Assembly: GCA_003248805.1 (NCBI GenBank)
Contig: QFQY01000027.1
Coordinates: 1 to 59,076 of the forward strand
DNA length: 59,076 nt
Reading direction: 5' to 3'
DNA from: Chelatococcus sp.
GTDB taxonomy: Bacteria > Pseudomonadota > Alphaproteobacteria > Rhizobiales > Beijerinckiaceae
A model generated the notes under the pieces. It was given only the letters and a program-made list of their open reading frames with translations, had not been told where the DNA came from and did not search any database. This document shows, one piece after another, positions 35,823 through 45,056 of this stretch (position 1 is its first letter; the number at the start of each line of letters is the position of its first letter). Made by a program: the position numbers and the translations under genes.

Positions 35823-36751
35823 CTCTGCCATCCCAGGCGCCTCAGGATGCGTCCCGCGAGGGCTGCACGCCCCTCGGCATCGCGCATCAGCGTCTCGCCC
35901 AGCTCGACGTCGACGCCTGCGCCCGCTTCATGCACGGCCGTGTCGGTGAAGAACACGTCGATGAGGCCGTCGTAGTGCCGAAGCACGCCTGCGTCCCCGG
36001 GCGGAAGGCCCAGATCGCGTTGAATCCGTTCGACCGGCCCCTTGACGGCGGCGCCGTTCACATAGGGGGAGACCAGGACGACGGGGATCTCGGCCCCGGC
36101 GATCCTCTCCCGGAGACGACCGGTCGCCAGCATCGGTTCGATGCTGATGAACGGGTTCGACGGGGCGATGATGATGCCGCTGAGAGCGGGGTTCGCGAGC
36201 GCGGCTTCCAGGCCCTCTGAGAGCTTCGTGGCGTCCGTCCCGCCATATCGGATCCCGTCGACCCTGACGTCGGCGCGCAGCCGCACGAAATAATCCTGAA
36301 AGGCCAGTTCGCCATCGGCGGTGTCGATCGTCGTCGGCGTTGCCGCGTCCGTCACCGGTACCGGGGCATGGCGCACCCCCAAGCCGGCCGCGATCGCGGC
36401 TATCGCTTCGGACAGGCTGCGTCCCGACGAGAGCAGCTGGTTCCTGTAGAGGTGTAGCGCGATGTCCTTGTCGCCAAGCTGGAACCAGGACGGCGCACCG
36501 AGGGCCTGCAGCGTCTTATGCGTGGTCCAGCTTTCGTCCTCGCGCCCCCATCCGCGTTCGCGACTGACCAACCCGGCCAGCATGTAGAGGACGGTGTCGA
36601 TGTCGGGACAGATGCGCAGCCCCAGATGGTCGAAGTCGTCGCCCGTGTTCACGGCGATGGTGAGCTCGTCCGGCGACAGATGTCGTGCAAGCCCGTCGGC
36701 AAGCTTGGAGCCGCCGACGCCGCCGCATAGGGAGAGGAAGTGCCGTTTCAT
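35819..36751 (-). CDS. cofD: 2-phospho-L-lactate transferase (F420 biosynthesis)
   Basis: The 310-aa enzyme joins the phospho-acid moiety from the CofC-activated donor to the deazaflavin Fo, giving F420-0 or its analogue. Signatures are LSLCGGVGGSKLADGLA, VNTGDDFDHLGLRICPDIDTVLYMLAGL and PSNPFISIEPMLA, all as in CofD/FbiA. Length is normal. It overlaps cofE (ATGA) upstream and the 3-hydroxyacyl-CoA dehydrogenase gene downstream. Presence of this gene, with fbiC and cofC, is strong evidence that the organism makes F420. Confidence 0.95.
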   Translation of the reverse strand: MKRHFLSLCGGVGGSKLADGLARHLSPDELTIAVNTGDDFDHLGLRICPDIDTVLYMLAGLVSRERGWGREDESWTTHKTLQALGAPSWFQLGDKDIALHLYRNQLLSSGRSLSEAIAAIAAGLGVRHAPVPVTDAATPTTIDTADGELAFQDYFVRLRADVRVDGIRYGGTDATKLSEGLEAALANPALSGIIIAPSNPFISIEPMLATGRLRERIAGAEIPVVLVSPYVNGAAVKGPVERIQRDLGLPPGDAGVLRHYDGLIDVFFTDTAVHEAGAGVDVELGETLMRDAEGRAALAGRILRRLGWQR

Positions 36752-37515
36752 GGGAAGAGATCACTCGCTGTTGGCCGAACCAGGTTCACCGCGGATTGCT
36801 GGCTCTCTTCCCAACGGACCCCGCGAACGATGACGACGGGCCGTCCTTCGTCGGCCTGCCCCATCACGAGGGAAGCCGCTGCGGCGATCTCGTCGGCGAA
36901 GCCCAGTTCGGAGGTCTCAAGTCGCCGCCCGTAGAGGTCGGGACGGCCGCGTAGATCCTGAAGAGCGGGAAGCCCGGACGAACCGATGGCGGTACCGCAG
37001 GTGCCGTGGCGCCAGGCCCGCCCGAAGCTGTCGATGATGAGCACCGCGAGCCTGCGCTGCGTGGCCGCTTGCAGTTTCTGCCTCAACTCCGTGGCGCTGC
37101 CGTCCGGATCGACCGGCAGCAGCAACACCTGCTCAGTTTCTCCTTGTGACAGATTGGACTGGTCGATCCCGGCATTGGCCATGACGTAACCCAGCCTGTG
37201 CCGGACGATAATGATCCCCGGAACGGCGCGCATCACGCTGCTGCTTTCAGAAAGGACCAGTTCGACGACGCGCGGATCCTTCCGGGCGATGGCCGCGAGT
37301 TGTTCGGCCCGTTCGCTCGGAACGATGTCCGAGAGCCGCACATAGCGCCCTTCGGCCTTAGAGACGACCTTCTGGGCCAGCACGACGACGTCGCCGTCGC
37401 GGAAGCCGTCCGCCCCGGCAGCCGACAGGATCTGTTCATCCAGCCTGTCGCCCGGAACGACCCGAGGAAAATCCGGCAACGGAATGAGCGAGACGGTTCC
37501 TATACTAGACTCCAA
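36748..37515 (-). CDS. cofE: Coenzyme F420-0:L-glutamate ligase
   Basis: The 255-aa GTP-dependent ligase adds gamma-linked glutamates to F420-0. Motifs fit CofE/FbiB-N: PGDRLDEQILSAA, DGDVVVLAQKVVSKAEGRYV, IDSFGRAWRHGTCGTAIG, SELGFADEIAAAASLVMGQA. Unlike actinobacterial FbiB, it has no C-terminal nitroreductase-like domain, which in that group reduces dehydro-F420-0. It overlaps livF by 11 bases and cofD by 4, so transporter and cofactor genes are translated from one message. Confidence 0.94.
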   Translation of the reverse strand: MESSIGTVSLIPLPDFPRVVPGDRLDEQILSAAGADGFRDGDVVVLAQKVVSKAEGRYVRLSDIVPSERAEQLAAIARKDPRVVELVLSESSSVMRAVPGIIIVRHRLGYVMANAGIDQSNLSQGETEQVLLLPVDPDGSATELRQKLQAATQRRLAVLIIDSFGRAWRHGTCGTAIGSSGLPALQDLRGRPDLYGRRLETSELGFADEIAAAASLVMGQADEGRPVVIVRGVRWEESQQSAVNLVRPTASDLFP

Positions 37516-38203
37516 GATAGGCTTCCCGAACTCGTGGATCGGCGAGCAGATCCTTCGCCGAGCCCTCCATGGAGATCCGACCGCGATCGATCACGTAGCC
37601 TCGGTCGGCCGCTCGCAACACGGCCTGGACGTTCTGCTCGACCACAAGAACCGTGGTGCCTGCTTCCCGGATCGAGCAGATGATCTGCATCACCTGCCGC
37701 GCGAGCAGCGGGGCCAACCCCATGGTCGGTTCGTCCAGCAACAGGATGCGGGGGTCCGACATGAGCGCGCGCCCCATGGCCAGCATCTGTTGCTGCCCGC
37801 CGGACAGCGTCCCGGCGGCGCGTTTGCGAAACTCGCGCAGGATCGGAAACATCTCGTAGACGCGGGCCCGGTTCCTCTCGATCTTCGTCGGCGAGACCCA
37901 GGCTCCGAGCGCCAGGTTGTCCTCCACCGAAAGGGGCGCGAAGATCTGGCGTCCTTCCGGAACCTGCGCCACGCCCCGGGAGACGCGCCGGGCCGGAGGC
38001 ATCCCCTGGATGCTCGCGCCGGCCAGGGTGATTGTCCCACTGGTGATCGGCTGGATGCCGGAGATCGCGCGCATCAGCGTCGTCTTTCCGGCCCCGTTCG
38101 CTCCGACCAGTGCGACCATCTTCCCCTGGTCGACCTCCAGCGAGACGTCGTGCAGGACCTCGATGCGGCCATAGCTGCTGCGCAGCTTCTCGACTTTAAG
38201 CAT
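37505..38203 (-). CDS. livF: Branched-chain-amino-acid type ABC ATPase, LivF
   Basis: This is a 232-aa ATPase with Walker A GANGAGKTTL, signature LSGGQQQMLAMGRALM, Walker B ILLLDEPTMGLAP and the LivF-typical GVAQVPEGRQIFAPLSVEDNL. Together with LivG it drives the importer encoded immediately upstream. Such HAAT-family importers carry not only branched-chain amino acids but also aromatic and other organic acids and amides. Confidence 0.92.
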   Translation of the reverse strand: MLKVEKLRSSYGRIEVLHDVSLEVDQGKMVALVGANGAGKTTLMRAISGIQPITSGTITLAGASIQGMPPARRVSRGVAQVPEGRQIFAPLSVEDNLALGAWVSPTKIERNRARVYEMFPILREFRKRAAGTLSGGQQQMLAMGRALMSDPRILLLDEPTMGLAPLLARQVMQIICSIREAGTTVLVVEQNVQAVLRAADRGYVIDRGRISMEGSAKDLLADPRVREAYLGV

Positions 38204-38969
38204 CTGCGGGCTCCGTCGCTCCCAGATAGGCCGCGATCACGGCCTCGTTGCAGCGGATTTCATCCGGTTGCCCCACGGCCAGCGTCTTGCCTTGGTTCAG
38301 GACGTGCACACGATCGGCCAGACCCATCACCATGTGCATATCGTGCTCGACCAGAACGACCGATACGCCCATGCCGGCGACCTCCCGGATCACGGCCTCA
38401 ACCTCGGCCGTCTCTGCCGCATTGCACCCGGCGACGGGTTCATCCAGCATGAGAACGCGTGGCGCCGTCGCCAGGGCCCGGGCAATCTCCAGGCGTTTGA
38501 CCACGCCATAGGACTGGTCGCCTGCCCTCTCATCAGCGCGCGCCACGATGCCAACCCGTTCGAGAAGTTCGAGTGCATGCCGTCGGGTTGCGGCGTTCTG
38601 GGCCTTAACCGAAGGCAGTCCGAGCATATGCGCCAGTAGACCGCCCTTTTCGTGGATGCGGGCGCCGACCATGACGTTCTCGACGACAGTCATGTGCTCG
38701 AAAATCTGCAGGTTCTGGAAGGTGCGGGTCATGCCCCGCCGCGCTCGCTCGAACGGCCTCAGCGAGGAGATGTCCGAGCCGGCGAGGGTCACTTTCCCGG
38801 TCGTCGGGATGTAGAGGCCGGAAACGCAATTGAAGAGGGTTGTTTTTCCGGCACCGTTCGGGCCGATCAGCGCGTAGATTTCGCCTTCGCCGACTGAGAA
38901 GTCGACACCGTCAAGCGCGACCACTCCCCCGAACCGGATGCCGAGTTGTTCAACCTGCAGCATCGTCAT
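38196..38969 (-). CDS. livG: Branched-chain-amino-acid type ABC ATPase, LivG
   Basis: The 257-aa ATPase has Walker A GPNGAGKTTLFNCVSGLY, MTRTFQNLQIFEHMTVVENVMVG and Walker B VLMLDEPVAGCNAAE, with the C-terminal LivG tail EAVIAAYLG. The signature region is unusual: DQSYGVVKRLEIARAL instead of the common LSYGQQRRLEIARAL. The ATG at 38969 overlaps the livM stop (ATGA). Confidence 0.92.
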   Translation of the reverse strand: MTMLQVEQLGIRFGGVVALDGVDFSVGEGEIYALIGPNGAGKTTLFNCVSGLYIPTTGKVTLAGSDISSLRPFERARRGMTRTFQNLQIFEHMTVVENVMVGARIHEKGGLLAHMLGLPSVKAQNAATRRHALELLERVGIVARADERAGDQSYGVVKRLEIARALATAPRVLMLDEPVAGCNAAETAEVEAVIREVAGMGVSVVLVEHDMHMVMGLADRVHVLNQGKTLAVGQPDEIRCNEAVIAAYLGATEPADA

Positions 38970-39910
38970 GCCCTCCGAGGACGCAGCCGGGCCGCGATGC
39001 TGGGCACGATGCCCTTGGGCAGCAGGACCAGGATCACGATGAGGATCAGACCGAGGATGGCCTGTTCGTATTCGTGAAAGACCGTCAGGAATTGCGGCAG
39101 AACGACGAAGATGGCCGCCCCGACGATACTTCCGATGGGCGATCCCAACCCGCCGACGACCGTCATCGTCACGAACTCGATCGAACGCAGGATGCCGGCC
39201 GAATGGGGCGTGATGTACCGGTCGAACATCACGAAGCAACAGCCCGCCAAAGTGGCGAAAATTGCGGATATGACGAAGGCATGCAGCTTCGCCTTCGCAA
39301 CGTCGATGCCGAGGACTCCGGCAGCGGTCTCGCTGTCGTGAATGGCACGCATCTCGCGCCCCGTCGGGCTATCGAGAACGCTGGCGAGCAGATACATGAC
39401 CACGACCAGCACGAGGCCACAGACCCAGTACCAGCTCCAGCGTGACGTCATGCCGAACAGGCGAACCGACGCCATGTCGAGCGCCAGACCGTCCGGACCA
39501 CCCGTGAGGTCGACGGCATTCGTCAGGAACATCGCGAAGATCGAGCCGAAGGCCAGAGTGGCCATCGCCAGGTGGTAGCCGCGCAACTTGAGGATGGGGC
39601 GACCGATGATCCATGCGACGATGCCGGCAATCGGCAGGGAGCCGGCCGTCAAGAGCCAGGGCGAGAGACCATAGCGCGCCGCGCCGACCGCGACGACATA
39701 GCCGCCGAGCCCGAAGAACGCGCCATGCCCGAGGCTTATCTGCCCGGCATAGCCCATCAGCAGATTCTTGCCGAGCACCACGACCGAGAAGATGAAGAGC
39801 AGGGTTGCCATGCGAACCTGGAAGTTCGTGAGCGGCAGAAGTGACACCAGGACGATCGACGCGGCGACGATCAGCACCGGGACGTAGGTCGGGCCGAGAT
39901 GTTTTCGCAT
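38966..39910 (-). CDS. livM: Branched-chain-amino-acid type ABC permease, LivM
   Basis: The 314-aa inner-membrane protein has about nine helices and the LivM motifs GYAGQISLGHGAFFGLGGYVV, KLRGYHLAMATLAFGSI, TGGPDGL and SPTGREMRAIHDSETAAGVLGID. The start MRKHLGPTYVP at 39910 leaves one base between it and livH. Confidence 0.93.
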   Translation of the reverse strand: MRKHLGPTYVPVLIVAASIVLVSLLPLTNFQVRMATLLFIFSVVVLGKNLLMGYAGQISLGHGAFFGLGGYVVAVGAARYGLSPWLLTAGSLPIAGIVAWIIGRPILKLRGYHLAMATLAFGSIFAMFLTNAVDLTGGPDGLALDMASVRLFGMTSRWSWYWVCGLVLVVVMYLLASVLDSPTGREMRAIHDSETAAGVLGIDVAKAKLHAFVISAIFATLAGCCFVMFDRYITPHSAGILRSIEFVTMTVVGGLGSPIGSIVGAAIFVVLPQFLTVFHEYEQAILGLILIVILVLLPKGIVPSIAARLRPRRA

Positions 39911-39911
39911 G

Positions 39912-40787
39912 TCAGACCCTTTCGACCGATCGCGAGGCAAAAATGCCTTGAGGGAACAGCGCGAAGACGAGGAGCAGGACGACCAATGCGAGCGCGTCCT
40001 TGTAGACTGAGGAAATGAAGCCGGCGCCGAATGCCTCCAGCAGGCCGACCAGCAGGCCGCCAAGGACGGGGCCGTACGGCTTGCCCGTTCCGCCAAGCAT
40101 GGCGCCCGTGAAACCCTTGATCGCGAGCATGACGCCGGTGTCGTAGCTGGTCAGCGTGATCGGCGTGGCCAGAATCCCACCGAGCGCCCCAATCAGCGCC
40201 GACAGCGCGAAGCACAGACTGACGACGGCCACACGGTTGATGCCCATTAGCTGCGCACCGACGGTGTTCGCCGCGATGGCGACGATCGCCTTTCCGGTGA
40301 GTGCCCGGGACAGGAAGAACCCCATCACCGATACGATCAGGAACGCTCCCAGGATGATCACGAGGGCCTGGGTTTGGATGACGACCCCGCCGACACGCCA
40401 GACATCCCAGGGCATCAATTGCGGGAGCCGGACGAAGTCCTTGCCGAGGATCGCCGAGGCCAGTCCACGGGCCAGCAGCGAAGCGCCGATCGTCAGGATC
40501 AGAAGCTGGATTGGTGAGGCAGAGCGCGCCTGATTGATGCCGAACAGGAAGAGCGCGAGACCGAAGGTCACCGTGATCGCGCAAGCCAACAGCGCCGCGA
40601 CCGGGTACGGAAGGCCGTAGCTGGCGACGCCGATGCCCGCCAGCATCCCGCCCAGCATGAAGAACTCGCCCTGCGCGAAATTGAAGATGCCGGATGCTCG
40701 ATAGATGAGCGTGAAACCGACGGCCACGAGGGCATAGATCGCTCCGACCGTAAGGCCCGAGACGATCAACTGTAAGATCGTCGTCAT
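39912..40787 (-). CDS. livH: Branched-chain-amino-acid type ABC permease, LivH
   Basis: The 291-aa permease starts MTTILQLIVSGLTVGAIYAL and contains GFTLIYRASGIFNFAQGEFFMLGG, the canonical LivH entry, and IKGFTGAMLGGTGKPYGPVLGGLLVG near the C-terminus. It forms the channel with LivM. The gene follows the binding-protein gene by 67 bases. Confidence 0.93.
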   Translation of the reverse strand: MTTILQLIVSGLTVGAIYALVAVGFTLIYRASGIFNFAQGEFFMLGGMLAGIGVASYGLPYPVAALLACAITVTFGLALFLFGINQARSASPIQLLILTIGASLLARGLASAILGKDFVRLPQLMPWDVWRVGGVVIQTQALVIILGAFLIVSVMGFFLSRALTGKAIVAIAANTVGAQLMGINRVAVVSLCFALSALIGALGGILATPITLTSYDTGVMLAIKGFTGAMLGGTGKPYGPVLGGLLVGLLEAFGAGFISSVYKDALALVVLLLVFALFPQGIFASRSVERV

Positions 40788-40854
40788 CGTAAATCCTGGT
40801 TGGGATTGTGCGGGACTGCATCGGCACGACACGCACACCGATGCAGTCCCGTAG

Positions 40855-42000
40855 TCACTTGCCCGGCGCGCGCGCCCAGCGGCCATCCTTGATCGTCAGC
40901 ATCTCAAAGCTGCCGAGGTCGATACCGAGGTGGTCGGTCGGTGACATCCGGATGCGGCCGACCGTCCCGACGAAGCCATCCGTCTTCTCGAGAGCATCGC
41001 GAACCTTCTGCGGGTCGGAGCTCTTCGCCCGCTTCATGGCGTCGACCAAAAGGAGAAGACCGTCATGCGCGTAGCCGCCGAAAGCATCCGGCTGCCGCTT
41101 CGTCGCGGCAACGAAGTCGTCGCGATACTTCACGAGAACGCTCTTGCGGGGATCGTTCGCTTCCAGCGTGTCGGCGACCAGCAGCAACGGCGCGGGAATG
41201 CGGATACCCTCGCCGTCCTTGGCCACGGCCTCAAGGTAACCGAGCGTAGCCGCTGCGTGGCCCATGTAGAGCGCCTGCGTCATGCCGAGCTGGCGGAAGT
41301 TGCGGGTGACGATTGCCGGCCCCTGACCGATATCGGCGTTGATGACGGCCTCGACGCCAGGGATGGCTTTGATGCGGTTGAGCTGCGGGGTCATGTCGCT
41401 GTCACGCGGACCGTAGCTCTCCTGAGCCAGGATGGTGATGGACTTCTTGGGCGCGAGATCGGTGCATTGCTTCGCCATGGATTTGGCGAATCCGCCCTGC
41501 CCCGCGATGAGCGCCGCCTTGCTCAGGCCCTGCGCCTTCATATCGTCGAAGATCTTCTCACAGGCCATGAGGTCGGTATGCGGCGGCTTGAAGACCCATT
41601 TGCGAACCGGGTTGATGATCTCCACGCCGCCGGAGAACGACACGAACGGGATGTTCGCATCTTCGACCACCGGGATGACGGCCATCGAATTTCCGGTGCC
41701 CGAACCGCCAACGATCGCGGCGACCTTGTCTTCCTCGACCATGCGCACGGCGAAATTGCGCGAGGCACTCGCATCGGAGGCGTCGTCGTAGAAGATCAGC
41801 TTGATCGGCTGACCATTCACGCCGCCGGCGGCATTGATCTGCTTCACGAGCATTTCCAGCGTCAGGCGCTGCGGCTCTCCAAGAAAGGATGCCGGACCTG
41901 TCGCCGAGGTGAAGGCCCCGATCTTTATCTCGGCGTTGACCGGCGATGACAAGGCGAACGAAAAGGTGGCGGCGAATGCCACCGCAAACAGATTTCTCAC
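40855..42000 (-). CDS. ABC transporter substrate-binding protein (Peripla_BP_6 family)
   Basis: The 381-aa periplasmic protein has a Sec signal peptide (about residues 1-23, cleavage after NA) and the LivK-like core: EIKIGAFTSATGPASFLGEPQ, QINAAGGVNGQPIKLIFYDDASD, AIVGGSGTGNSMAVIP and NADIGQGPAIVTRNFRQLG. It captures the pathway's growth substrate for LivFGHM. Start is GTG at 42000, preceded by a strong GGGAGGAG. Homologues of this group often bind aromatic or other carboxylic acids; the ligand here is unknown. Confidence 0.92.
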   Translation of the reverse strand: MRNLFAVAFAATFSFALSSPVNAEIKIGAFTSATGPASFLGEPQRLTLEMLVKQINAAGGVNGQPIKLIFYDDASDASASRNFAVRMVEEDKVAAIVGGSGTGNSMAVIPVVEDANIPFVSFSGGVEIINPVRKWVFKPPHTDLMACEKIFDDMKAQGLSKAALIAGQGGFAKSMAKQCTDLAPKKSITILAQESYGPRDSDMTPQLNRIKAIPGVEAVINADIGQGPAIVTRNFRQLGMTQALYMGHAAATLGYLEAVAKDGEGIRIPAPLLLVADTLEANDPRKSVLVKYRDDFVAATKRQPDAFGGYAHDGLLLLVDAMKRAKSSDPQKVRDALEKTDGFVGTVGRIRMSPTDHLGIDLGSFEMLTIKDGRWARAPGK

Positions 42001-42110
42001 TGAGCTTCTCCTCCCGAATAGTCCTGATCTGGGCGTAAGACGCCTCAGGTTTTCTTAGTGATTGAGCTTATACCGTTGGGACTGTCTCATTGCCGTGTGA
42101 GCCGGGACAA

Positions 42111-42120
42111 TGTCCGGACA
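42111..42120. promoter_or_regulatory. Palindrome in the only sizeable gap of the F420 operon
   Basis: TGTCCGGACA is a perfect 10-bp palindrome that overlaps a larger imperfect one (GGGACAATGTCCGG). It lies in the 144-bp space between the thioesterase gene and the binding-protein gene, the widest gap in the run, where an internal promoter would be expected. Confidence 0.35.
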
Positions 42121-42144
42121 GCTCAGAAAAAGAGACATAATCGC

Positions 42145-42624
42145 TCATGGGGTCGTCACCTCTGAGCGCTGGAGTCGGGTCATGGCCGCCCTCAGCCCAT
42201 CCGCGATCGACGCCGGCTTGCGCGCCGCCCTGTCGACATAGACATGAACGAAGATCCCCTCGGCGGCGGACGTCTCCCGGTTCTCCGCGAACAGGGCGAC
42301 ACGGTAGGTCACCGAAGTCCTGCCGAGGCTATCGATTCGTAAACCAGCGGTGATCTTGTCCGGATAGGCGAGCTCGGCGTGATAGTCGCAGCTGCTATGA
42401 ACGACGAGCCCGATGAGATCCGAGGATCTCGGATCCTGCTTGCCGACATCGTGCAGCCAGCGGTTCACGACACTGTCGAACAGCCCGTAATGCACGGCGT
42501 TGTTCATGTGCCCGTAGACGTCGTTATCGTTCCAGCGGGTGGTGATCTCCTCGAAATGGAGGAAATCCTGCCTTTGCGAAGGTATCGGCCGCTGCCGCGG
42601 CGCTGTCACGGTTATTTCGGTCAC
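42145..42624 (-). CDS. Acyl-CoA thioesterase, 4HBT (hot-dog) family
   Basis: The 159-aa protein has the YbgC/4-hydroxybenzoyl-CoA thioesterase motif TRWNDNDVYGHMNNAVHYGLFDSVVNRWL, with Asp in the catalytic position (NDVYGHMNN). It hydrolyses a CoA thioester, perhaps releasing trapped CoA or the pathway product. Translation starts at GTG 42624, overlapping the fbiC stop (GTGA), so it is coupled to fbiC although not part of F420 synthesis. Confidence 0.88.
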   Translation of the reverse strand: MTEITVTAPRQRPIPSQRQDFLHFEEITTRWNDNDVYGHMNNAVHYGLFDSVVNRWLHDVGKQDPRSSDLIGLVVHSSCDYHAELAYPDKITAGLRIDSLGRTSVTYRVALFAENRETSAAEGIFVHVYVDRAARKPASIADGLRAAMTRLQRSEVTTP

Positions 42625-45056
42625 TCCGCAGGCTCCAGCATGTCCATCCGGGAGCGCTTGCGCACGAACGGGCGATTGACGACGGGCAGCAGTTCGGGCG
42701 CGGCGAAGGATGAATCGACCCGGTCCTGCGTCTGCCTCTCGTACAGAGTCGTGCGCTGCACCGGCCGCCTGCCCGCCCGGGCGATGAGCATTTCCATCTC
42801 CTCCGGAGCCGATTCCTGGCCATGCTGGGCGCCCGCGGCGCGCGTGATGGACTCGTTCATCAGCGTTCCGCCCAGATCGTTCACCCCGGCCTTGAGCGCG
42901 ATGACGGCCCCGTCCGGGCCGAGCTTCACCCAGGACGCCTGAATGTTCGGGATCAGCGGGTGCAGCACTAGTCGCGCCACCGCGTGCATGAGGATGGCCT
43001 CGCGGAACGTCGGACCCGGCCGCGCGCCGCCGCGGAGGTACAAAGGCGCTTCCATCGCCACAAACGGAAGGGGCACGAATTCGGTGATGCCTCCGGTCCG
43101 TTCCTGGATATCGCGCAGCAACAGCAGATGCTGCGCCCAATGCCGTGGATGGTCGACGTGGCCGTACATGATAGTCGACGTCGTCCTGAGCCCCACCGCA
43201 TGGGCCTGTTCGATCGCCGCCGCCCATTCGTCCGTCGTCAGCTTTCCCTTGCAGAGAATGTCCCGCACCTCGTCGTGCAACACCTCGGCGGCCGTGCCGG
43301 GCAACGATCCGAGACCGGCCGCCTTCAGCCGCGTTAGAAACTCCCGGAGAGGAATTCCAAGGGTCGCGGCTCCTTGCGTGACCTCGAGCGGCGAGAAGGC
43401 GTGAACATGGATGCCCGGCTGGGCCTGTTTCACCGTGCGCAGGATTTCGAGATAGGTCTCGCCCGTATAGTCAGGGCTGATTCCACCCTGCATGCAGACT
43501 TCGGCGGCGCCGCGCTGCCATGCTTCGTCGACCCGTCGGGATATCTCGGAAAGGTCCAGATCATAGGGCTTGCCGCGCAGCGCCTCATGCGTCTTCCCCT
43601 TGGAGAAGGCGCAAAAGCTGCAAGAGTAGGTGCATACGTTGGTGTAGTTGATGTTGCGGACGACGACATAACTGACCTCGTCGCCGCACTGCCGCTTCCG
43701 GAGCTCGTCCGCCGATTGGCAGACGAAGTGCAGATCGCTGCCACGAACGCCGAACAGGGTTTCGATCTCGGCCGCCTGCAAGCGCCTGCCAGCCATTGCC
43801 CTGGAGACGATGTCGACGACTTCCGCCCTCACCTGCTCGGCCGGGACGGGCTTGTCGAAGTGCTCGAACATCGACGTGTCCGGTGGCGTCAGCCCTCCGG
43901 CGATCCAGCTGCACTCGCGAGCGTACCCTTCGGCATCCGCGCGAGCCAGAACATGACGCAATACCTTGCGGTCGATCCATAGCCCCGTCGGTTCGATATA
44001 GCGCGGATAGACCGTCAGGCGTTGGATCAGCTCCTTGCCGGCTGCCGCCGTCTTCTCGGCCAGCCTGTCCAGATGAGGCCATGGAGCCTCGGGGTTGACG
44101 TGATCGGGAGTGACGGGGGACACCCCTCCCCAGTCGTTGATCCCGGCATCGATCAGTTTCTCGAGATCGCCATGCGCGAGATTCGGGGGCGCCTGGATGC
44201 TCATCGTCGGCCCGAGAACGAGCCTGGCGAGGGCGATGGCACGCAGGAACGTTTCCTCGTCCGGCTCGGGAGCCTCGGCCATGCGGGTTCCCGCCTTGGC
44301 GCGGAAGTTCTGAACGATCACTTCCTGGATGTTGCCGTATTCCTCCTGTACGGCGCGGATCGAGAGCAGGGATTCGACCAGTTCCTCCGGCGTCTCGCCG
44401 ATGCCGATGAGCAGCCCGGTCGTCATCGGGATGTGAAGCCTGCCCGCATCGGCCAGGGTCTTCAGCCGCACCGCCGGGACCTTGTCTGGTGAACCGAAAT
44501 GCGCATGGCCGCGCTCGCACAGACGGTCGGAGCCGCTTTCCAGCATCAGGCCCATCGAGGCCGAGACCTCGCGCAGCCGCGCCAGCTCTTCCGGCTCCAT
44601 GGTGCCGGCATTGACGTGCGGCAGCATGCCCGTCTCTGCGAGAATCCTCGCGCAGACTGCATGGAGATAGTCGAGTGTGCTCGCGTATCCCGCTGCCTCG
44701 AGCCAATTGCGCGCCGCGGCATAGCGAAGTTCGGGCTTCTCGCCCAAGGTCAGCAGAACTTCGTTGCAGCCGGCAGCCTGGCCGCGTCGCACGACCTCCA
44801 GGACCTGATCCATCGACATGAACGGAGCGGCGACTCTGCTCGGCGCCTTCGCGAAGGTACAATAGTGGCACACGTCCCGGCAGAGCTCCGTCAGCGGGAC
44901 GAAGACCTTGCGCGAGTAGCTCACACGATGCCCGAAGCCGATGTCGCGGCAATCCCGCGCGCGGCCCAGCAGCTCCACGCTCGAAAGCGACAGAAGGGCC
45001 AGCGCATCTGCTCGATCCGGGTAATGCGGATCGGTCGTCAATGTTTGCCGTTCCAT
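42621..45056 (-). CDS. fbiC: Bifunctional FO synthase (CofG-CofH fusion)
   Basis: The 811-aa double radical-SAM enzyme makes the deazaflavin chromophore Fo from tyrosine and 5-amino-6-ribitylamino-uracil. The N-terminal CofG half has the cluster motif CRDVCHYC (Cys59, 63, 66), the C-terminal CofH half CTYSCSFC (Cys475, 479, 482). Other conserved stretches are ASMGLMLESGSDRLC, GGVSPVTPDHVNPEAPWP and CMQGGISPDYTGETYLEIL. Fusion of both halves is the actinobacterial and proteobacterial form, while archaea and cyanobacteria have separate genes. Start MERQTLTTDP at 45056 overlaps cofC by 19 bases. Confidence 0.97.
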   Translation of the reverse strand: MERQTLTTDPHYPDRADALALLSLSSVELLGRARDCRDIGFGHRVSYSRKVFVPLTELCRDVCHYCTFAKAPSRVAAPFMSMDQVLEVVRRGQAAGCNEVLLTLGEKPELRYAAARNWLEAAGYASTLDYLHAVCARILAETGMLPHVNAGTMEPEELARLREVSASMGLMLESGSDRLCERGHAHFGSPDKVPAVRLKTLADAGRLHIPMTTGLLIGIGETPEELVESLLSIRAVQEEYGNIQEVIVQNFRAKAGTRMAEAPEPDEETFLRAIALARLVLGPTMSIQAPPNLAHGDLEKLIDAGINDWGGVSPVTPDHVNPEAPWPHLDRLAEKTAAAGKELIQRLTVYPRYIEPTGLWIDRKVLRHVLARADAEGYARECSWIAGGLTPPDTSMFEHFDKPVPAEQVRAEVVDIVSRAMAGRRLQAAEIETLFGVRGSDLHFVCQSADELRKRQCGDEVSYVVVRNINYTNVCTYSCSFCAFSKGKTHEALRGKPYDLDLSEISRRVDEAWQRGAAEVCMQGGISPDYTGETYLEILRTVKQAQPGIHVHAFSPLEVTQGAATLGIPLREFLTRLKAAGLGSLPGTAAEVLHDEVRDILCKGKLTTDEWAAAIEQAHAVGLRTTSTIMYGHVDHPRHWAQHLLLLRDIQERTGGITEFVPLPFVAMEAPLYLRGGARPGPTFREAILMHAVARLVLHPLIPNIQASWVKLGPDGAVIALKAGVNDLGGTLMNESITRAAGAQHGQESAPEEMEMLIARAGRRPVQRTTLYERQTQDRVDSSFAAPELLPVVNRPFVRKRSRMDMLEPAE

